Positions 23,107-27,589 of a stretch of 27,589 bases of DNA are shown here, piece after piece. The stretch is from Nitrospirota bacterium (GTDB lineage: Bacteria > Nitrospirota > Nitrospiria > Nitrospirales > UBA8639): positions 1 to 27,589 of the forward strand of contig QIDY01000191.1 of assembly GCA_003228495.1 (NCBI GenBank), read 5' to 3'. Under the pieces are notes generated by a model, which saw only the letters and a program-made list of their open reading frames with translations, had not been told where the DNA came from and made no database searches. How positions within the stretch are numbered: position 1 is the stretch's first letter; each line of letters opens with the position of its first letter. A program made the position numbers and the translations under genes.

Positions 23107-24420
23107 CTATCCGCTTCTTCCTTTTAATGGCGTTTTCCCAAGAAACCCATCATAATTTCGCATGAGCATATGATTCTCAATTTGTTGAGCCGTATCGAGG
23201 CCAACTCCAATTACAATCAACAGCGAGGTACCGCCAAAGTAAAACGGCATACCCAACTTATAAATCAGCAATTCAGGGATAACACAGACGATCGCAAGAT
23301 AGATAGCTCCGGCAAAGGTGATTCGCGTTAAGACTTTATAAATAAAGTCCGCAGTTTTTTGACCTGGACGAATCCCTGGAATAAAACCGCCATACTTCTT
23401 CATATTGTCCGCCATGTCCACAGGGTTCAAGACAACCGCCGTATAAAAAAAGCAAAAGAAAATAATGAGCCCTACATATATCATCGTATATAGCACAGAG
23501 CCTGGTGCTAGTTGGGCCCCAAATGACTGAACCCAAGGAACTTGAATAAAACTCGTAATCGTTGCCGGAAAGGCAATGATTGACGAAGCAAAAATCGGCG
23601 GGATCACCCCTGCCGTATTAATTTTCAATGGAATATGAGTATTCTGTCCTCCATAGACCCGACGTCCTACCACACGCTTGGCATATTGAACGGCTATTTT
23701 CCGCCGGCCACTTTCCAAAAAGACAATGGCCGTCATGACAGCCAGCATGACCACACCAAGAAGGAGCAATAGAAGGAGACTTATTTGCCCAACATTGTAT
23801 AATTCAAACGTTTGGACAATGGCGCCAGGGAGGCTAGCTACGATTCCGGAAAAAATAATTAATGATATTCCATTTCCGACTCCACGTTCCGTGATTTGTT
23901 CGCCCAGCCACATAAGAAAGGCCGTTCCTGCAACCAAGGTAATCACGGTCATGAAACGAAAAGCCCAGCCAGGATCCAACACAAAAGCCCCGTCATTCAT
24001 TCCTTCGAGGCCAAGGGCAATACCAAATCCTTGAATAAAGGCAATGCCGATTGTTCCATACCTGGTATATTGAATAATCGTCTTTCTGCCTCGTTCACCC
24101 TCCTTTGATAATTTCGATAGATGCGGAACAACAACGGTCAGAAGCTGCAAAATGATTGAGGCACTGATGTAGGGCATGATGCCCAACGCAAAAATTGTCA
24201 GCCTCGATAATGCCCCTCCGGAAAAGATGTCCAGGAACCCCATAAGGGCTCCTCCACGTTCCGTAAGAAATTTAAATAGCTCCTCATTATTGATACCAGG
24301 AGTGGGAATATGAGCCCCAATCCTAAAGACCGCGAGCATAGCCAAGGTAAACAACACTCGACTACGCAACTCAGGAATTTTAAAAATATTTTGAAGGCTC
24401 GTAATGAGCCGTTCAAGCAC
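23107..24420 (-). CDS. secY: Protein translocase subunit SecY
   Basis: Channel subunit of the Sec translocon in the inner membrane, with ten expected membrane helices. Starts MLERLITSLQNIFKIPELRS, then FRIGAHIPTPGI (first helix region), a plug region after FLDIFSGGAL, and the conserved cytoplasmic loops GRRKIAVQYAKRVVGRR and FIPGIRPGQKT. I start it at the GTG at 24420: AAGGTG lies 7 bases upstream and the protein then matches the family N-terminus. An in-frame TTG at 24426 would be too close to that site. The start lies inside the last codons of rplO, so the two overlap by 8 bases. Confidence 0.96.
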   Translation of the reverse strand: MLERLITSLQNIFKIPELRSRVLFTLAMLAVFRIGAHIPTPGINNEELFKFLTERGGALMGFLDIFSGGALSRLTIFALGIMPYISASIILQLLTVVVPHLSKLSKEGERGRKTIIQYTRYGTIGIAFIQGFGIALGLEGMNDGAFVLDPGWAFRFMTVITLVAGTAFLMWLGEQITERGVGNGISLIIFSGIVASLPGAIVQTFELYNVGQISLLLLLLLGVVMLAVMTAIVFLESGRRKIAVQYAKRVVGRRVYGGQNTHIPLKINTAGVIPPIFASSIIAFPATITSFIQVPWVQSFGAQLAPGSVLYTMIYVGLIIFFCFFYTAVVLNPVDMADNMKKYGGFIPGIRPGQKTADFIYKVLTRITFAGAIYLAIVCVIPELLIYKLGMPFYFGGTSLLIVIGVGLDTAQQIENHMLMRNYDGFLGKTPLKGRSG

Positions 24421-24862
24421 GGACAATCACCTTTGCTTGCCCACCCGCATTCTCAATTTTCTGTTTAGCGGACTCACTAAACTTATGAGCTTCAACCACA
24501 ATGGAACGACTAATATCACCTTCACCAAGAATTTTCACTCGGGAATGTCGCCCTTTCAAAAGGCCTAAGTCTTTTAAAACGGAAGGACTGAAATTTGAGG
24601 TATTTTCTAGAGCAGCCAGAGTTTGAATATTAATCACGGTATATTCAATCCGAAACGTATTGGTAAATCCTCGCTTGGGTAAGCGTCTGGCCAAGGGCAT
24701 TTGCCCACCTTCAAACCCGGCCATATTGGCACGACCAGAACGAGCCAGCAAACCTTTATGACCTTTTCCAGCCGTTTTTCCAAAACCAGACCCAGGGCCA
24801 CGCCCAAGGCGTTTCTTTTTTGTTTTTGAGCCAGGGGATGGATGTAGGTCATGGAGTTTCAT
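24413..24862 (-). CDS. rplO: 50S ribosomal protein L15
   Basis: Late-assembly large-subunit protein. The N-terminal Gly/Lys-rich extension MKLHDLHPSPGSKTKKKRLG with GRGPGSGFGKTAGKGHKG is typical, then GFEGGQMPLARRLPKRGF. 149 aa. The ATG overlaps the rpmD stop by 4 bases, and its 3' end contains the ribosome binding site and start of secY. Confidence 0.97.
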   Translation of the reverse strand: MKLHDLHPSPGSKTKKKRLGRGPGSGFGKTAGKGHKGLLARSGRANMAGFEGGQMPLARRLPKRGFTNTFRIEYTVINIQTLAALENTSNFSPSVLKDLGLLKGRHSRVKILGEGDISRSIVVEAHKFSESAKQKIENAGGQAKVIVRA

Positions 24863-25044
24863 AAAGCTGAAACCTCAATGAGATGTCTAACCTTATTAAC
24901 TAGTCCACGAACCTGCGCTGTATCGGGCCGTGTTACGGTTTGTCCAATTTTTCTCAACCCTAACCCCATTAGGACAAGCCGTATTTTTCTTGGGTGCCCA
25001 ATCGGGCTCCGCTTTAAAATGACCGATAGAGATGGCGTAACCAT
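24859..25044 (-). CDS. rpmD: 50S ribosomal protein L30
   Basis: Small large-subunit protein, 61 aa. The family pattern LKRSPIGHPRKIRLVLMGLG with LRKIGQTVTRPDTAQVRGLV and a final hydrophobic VRHLIEV is clear. It lies 38 bases after rpsE and overlaps rplO by 4 bases, the standard order. Confidence 0.96.
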   Translation of the reverse strand: MVTPSLSVILKRSPIGHPRKIRLVLMGLGLRKIGQTVTRPDTAQVRGLVNKVRHLIEVSAL

Positions 25045-25082
25045 AATATCTTGCTTACCTCACGAATTTTTCAACAATAGCG

Positions 25083-25577
25083 TTATTCATCCGAACTGAT
25101 AGGAGCTTGCCTCATTGCCCGCACTTCCTGAGGATCTCGAAGCTGTCGCAGCCCCTGAATCGTAGCCCGTACAGCATTAAAAGGATTCCCCCGACCTAGG
25201 GTTTTCGCTACAACATTCTGGGCACCTGCCACTTCTAATAATAATCGAACAGCCCCGCCGGCGATTATTCCCGTGCCCTGCTTCGCAGGCTTCAATAAAA
25301 TATGTTCTCCTCCAAAACGCCCATGAACCTCATGAGGAATAGAGTTTGATTTCAAAGGGATTCGGATGAGATTTTTTTTCGCATGTTCCACGGCTTTAGC
25401 AATGGCTGATGGGACTTCAGCAGCCTTGCCTTTGCCGACACCTACCCACCCTTCACCATCACCAACAACAACTAGCGCTGAAAATGAAAACCGCTTACCC
25501 CCTTTTACCACCTTGGCTACGCGATTTATCGCCACTGGCTTGTCTTTTAAATTAAGTTCTTCAACATTAACCTTCAC
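25083..25577 (-). CDS. rpsE: 30S ribosomal protein S5
   Basis: Small-subunit protein involved in decoding accuracy. Contains VAINRVAKVVKGGKRFSFSA and VVVGDGEGWVGVGKGKAAEV, then the C-terminal domain with GAVRLLLEVAGAQNVVAKTLG and GRGNPFNAVRATI, each abbreviated where long. 164 aa. Follows rplR by 46 bases. Confidence 0.97.
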   Translation of the reverse strand: MKVNVEELNLKDKPVAINRVAKVVKGGKRFSFSALVVVGDGEGWVGVGKGKAAEVPSAIAKAVEHAKKNLIRIPLKSNSIPHEVHGRFGGEHILLKPAKQGTGIIAGGAVRLLLEVAGAQNVVAKTLGRGNPFNAVRATIQGLRQLRDPQEVRAMRQAPISSDE

Positions 25578-25623
25578 AGGCCTGAATCCTTCCCTTCTTC
25601 AAAATTTTTGGGAATAGGCACCA

Positions 25624-25989
25624 TTAGAATTTCAGCCCAGCTGAACGCGCAGCGTCAGCCAAGGCCTGCACTCGACCGTGATACAATCTTCCACCACGAT
25701 CAAACACCACCAACTCAATAGGAATTGCCTTGGCCCGCTCGGCAATGATTTGCCCTACTATTTTTGCCGCCTCGACATTTCCACCAGACTTTATACGGCC
25801 TTTTAACCCCGGATCACAGGAGGATGCGGATACAAGGGTTCGCCCCTCAACATCATCAATGATTTGAGCATAGATATGAGCGTTGCTTCGAAAGACACTT
25901 AACCTTGGGCGAGAGGACAAACCGACAATCCGAAGGCGAACTCTTCGGCTTCGCTTACTATGTCTTTTACGTTTCTCTACAATATTCAC
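25624..25989 (-). CDS. rplR: 50S ribosomal protein L18
   Basis: Binds 5S rRNA in the central protuberance. Arg/Lys-rich start (EKRKRHSKRSRRVRLRI), then RPRLSVFRSNAHIYAQIIDD and the C-terminal VVFDRGGRLYHGRVQALADA AR pattern ending GLKF (described in part). 121 aa, normal. Starts 9 bases after rplF. Confidence 0.97.
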   Translation of the reverse strand: MNIVEKRKRHSKRSRRVRLRIVGLSSRPRLSVFRSNAHIYAQIIDDVEGRTLVSASSCDPGLKGRIKSGGNVEAAKIVGQIIAERAKAIPIELVVFDRGGRLYHGRVQALADAARSAGLKF

Positions 25990-25998
25990 GAGTGCACC

Positions 25999-26538
25999 TT
26001 ATTTTTTCCCAGCCTTGCCGGCCTTTTTACGTAAGACTTCACCCACATATTTAATCCCTTTATTCTTATACACATCAGGGATTTTCATCTCTCTAATCTG
26101 TGCAGCAACTTGTGAAACCACACGCTTATCTATACCCTTGAGGGCGATCATCGTTTGCTTATCAACAGAAGCCTCTACTCCTTGTGGCAACTTCAGAGAA
26201 ACCGGATGGGCATATCCAACAGTGAAACTTAGCGCATCGCCTTGAACTTGCGCCCGATATCCCACTCCCATTATCTCGAGGTTTTTCTGATATCCTTCTT
26301 TCACTCCCATGATTTGGTTAGAAATTTCCGCTCTGGTTAATCCATGCATTGCCCTTAATTTCACCGAATCCCCTTCACGGGTGAGCAATACGACCCCATT
26401 ATCTACCTGAGCTTGAATTCCAGGAAATAACGACCATTGCAAATGCCCCAAAGGGCCTTTCACTAACACCTTCGCATCATTCACCTTAACCTCGACGCCA
26501 GACGGAATAGGTATGGGTTTTCGTCCAATCCTCGACAT
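25999..26538 (-). CDS. rplF: 50S ribosomal protein L6
   Basis: Large-subunit protein near the factor-binding site. The proper start is the ATG at 26538 (MSRIGRKPIPIPSGVEVKV), giving 179 aa, the standard size; the open frame extends 27 codons upstream without family support. The C-terminal hallmark GIDKRVVSQVAAQIREMKIP and YKNKGIKYVGEVLRKKAGK is present. Confidence 0.97.
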   Translation of the reverse strand: MSRIGRKPIPIPSGVEVKVNDAKVLVKGPLGHLQWSLFPGIQAQVDNGVVLLTREGDSVKLRAMHGLTRAEISNQIMGVKEGYQKNLEIMGVGYRAQVQGDALSFTVGYAHPVSLKLPQGVEASVDKQTMIALKGIDKRVVSQVAAQIREMKIPDVYKNKGIKYVGEVLRKKAGKAGKK

Positions 26539-26587
26539 GGCTATCCTATCACTTTCAATGGAACACGCTTGTTTATGTATTTGAGCC

Positions 26588-26992
26588 CTACCACACGTGA
26601 CATAAAATTTCGCCACCAACTTTCATCGTGCGACATTGCTCATCAGTTAACAACCCCCGGTCGGTCGTCAGAATTGCGACACCTAACCCTCTCATGATCT
26701 TTGGCATATCATTCTTACCGGCATACACACGACAACCCGGCTTACTGATTCGTTTAATACCAGTAATAAATGATTTCTTTTGACGGCCGGGGAAATACCG
26801 CAAAGCTACCTCTAGAATAGGATGTCTATCCGTACTGATAGACTGATAACCTCGAATAAACCCTTCGTCTTTAAAAATTCGAAGTATTTCTCCCTTCACT
26901 CGCGAGGAAGGAATCTGCACCAAATCGTGGCCACGCTTTCCAGCATTTTGAAGACGCACAAATAAATCCGCGATCGGGTCAGTCATCGACAT
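26588..26992 (-). CDS. rpsH: 30S ribosomal protein S8
   Basis: Small-subunit protein that in E. coli also represses the spc operon. Start MSMTDPIADLFVRLQNAGKR, middle YQSISTDRHPILEVALRYFP with ISKPGCRVYAGKNDMP, and the C-terminal GVAILTTDRGLLTDEQCRT. 134 aa. GAGGG lies 8 bases before the ATG at 26992; another in-frame ATG is at 26986. Gaps of about 49 and 60 bases flank it. Confidence 0.97.
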   Translation of the reverse strand: MSMTDPIADLFVRLQNAGKRGHDLVQIPSSRVKGEILRIFKDEGFIRGYQSISTDRHPILEVALRYFPGRQKKSFITGIKRISKPGCRVYAGKNDMPKIMRGLGVAILTTDRGLLTDEQCRTMKVGGEILCHVW

Positions 26993-27052
26993 GCTTCAGG
27001 CCCTCTTTTTAATAATCTCGCCACACAAAAAACCTAAGAATATTTCTTGACA

Positions 27053-27238
27053 CTACCAACTCGACTTTGTCACACCTGGGATATCTCCACGCAAACTGAG
27101 TAAACGAAAACAAATCCGACACAACCGAAACCGTCGCAAAAATCCCCGCACCCGCCCACAAAGTGGACAGCGGTTGTATTGACGGCAGGGAAACTTAGGT
27201 TCTCGTTTCGCCTTATTCTTAAGTGCTAACCTTGCCAC
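27053..27238 (-). CDS. rpsN: 30S ribosomal protein S14, zinc-binding type Z
   Basis: Short (61 aa) zinc form of S14 with CPLC and CRIC pairs, starting MARLALKNKAKREPKF and ending DIPGVTKSSW. AAGGAG lies 6 bases before the ATG. In the usual rplE-rpsN-rpsH position. Confidence 0.97.
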   Translation of the reverse strand: MARLALKNKAKREPKFPCRQYNRCPLCGRVRGFLRRFRLCRICFRLLSLRGDIPGVTKSSW

Positions 27239-27256
27239 TGACGCTCCTTTCCCTCC

Positions 27257-27589
27257 TTAGGATGCGCGGAAGGGCATCCCCAAATGAGCTAACAAAGCCT
27301 TGGCTTCGTCATTCCGCATAGCTGTCGTCACGAAGGTAATATCCATCCCATGAATGGATGCAATATCATCATATTTAATTTCAGGAAACGTCAACTGCTC
27401 TTTCAAGCCTAACGTGTAATTACCTCGACCATCAAAAGCCTTTGGCGAGATACCTCGAAAATCACGGATGCGTGGCAATGCCACCGACACCAAACGATCC
27501 ATAAACTCATGCATCAGTGCTCCCCTCAACGTCACTTTTACGCCAATGGGAATGCCTTCACGCAACTTAAATCCCGCAATAGCCTTTTT
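27257..27589 (-). CDS. rplE: 50S ribosomal protein L5, C-terminal part (5' end outside window)
   Basis: The frame is open to the right edge of the window, which adds KKAIAGFKLREGIPIGVKVT before the segment with LRGALMHEFMDRLVSVALPR and IRDFRGISPKAFDGRGNYTL. It then gives FPEIKYDDIASIHGMDITFV, with the usual L5 C-terminus. About 110 of the expected 180 residues are visible. Binds 5S rRNA in the central protuberance. rpsN starts 18 bases after its stop. Confidence 0.96.
   Translation of the reverse strand, partial: KKAIAGFKLREGIPIGVKVTLRGALMHEFMDRLVSVALPRIRDFRGISPKAFDGRGNYTLGLKEQLTFPEIKYDDIASIHGMDITFVTTAMRNDEAKALLAHLGMPFRAS

Noticed and set aside
26539..26619. N-terminal extension of L6
   Set aside because: The extra codons precede the canonical MSRIGRKPI start, overlap the end of rpsH and resemble no L6 leader.
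1..27589. CRISPR arrays, tRNA or rRNA genes, prophage or plasmid origins
   Set aside because: No regularly spaced repeats, no tRNA-like cloverleaf noticed by eye, no rRNA sequence and no phage or replication genes were seen.

Overview
The window looks like a chromosomal segment of a Gram-negative, diderm bacterium. It carries lptCAB, type IV pilus genes and sigma-54. The gene set and protein character suggest Nitrospirota (Nitrospira-like), but this is an inference from memory and not a computed placement. Almost everything is read from the minus strand. The exceptions are two small plus-strand genes at the left edge. By eye the base composition is moderately AT-leaning and even, with no tRNA, rRNA, CRISPR array or phage genes.

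Layout, following minus-strand transcription from the right edge. (1) 27589-18283 is the end of the spc/alpha ribosomal cluster: rplE (cut by the window), rpsN, rpsH, rplF, rplR, rpsE, rpmD, rplO, secY, adk, map, infA, rpmJ, rpsM, rpsK, rpsD, rpoA, rplQ. It closes with a clear intrinsic terminator at 18185-18218. (2) 18191-13612 is an envelope/sigma-54 block with its own promoter: lptC, lptA, lptB, rpoN, rapZ. (3) 13320-6734 holds pilM, pilN, pilO, pilP (no pilQ), then aroC, aroB and, one base after aroB, a GAF-GAF-ANTAR regulator. (4) 6684-2004 is nadE and glnD behind a short leader. (5) 1996-1824 is a 173-bp MITE-like element. (6) A TfoX-like gene, then on the plus strand a cupredoxin and the end of a membrane protein.

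The main discovery is the nadE leader (6559-6684, minus strand). A near-consensus promoter starts an RNA of about 90 nt. The RNA has two small hairpins with six-base loops, AACGAA and AATGGC, both with A at loop position 1 and G at position 4. The 3' arm of the second hairpin is also the 5' arm of an intrinsic terminator (7-bp outer stem, then seven U) that ends exactly at the nadE ATG. This is the architecture of an ANTAR-protein antiterminator RNA, and the gene directly upstream encodes a protein ending in an ANTAR domain. The window therefore appears to hold a complete regulator-plus-target pair. It would control glutamine-dependent NAD synthetase and probably the PII uridylyltransferase GlnD, linking NAD supply to nitrogen sensing. 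The terminator's 3' arm also contains the nadE ribosome binding site, so one structure could gate both transcription and translation.

A second clear structure is the MITE. It has perfect 19-bp terminal inverted repeats and a perfect 9-bp target duplication, and it sits immediately after the glnD stop codon without breaking the gene.
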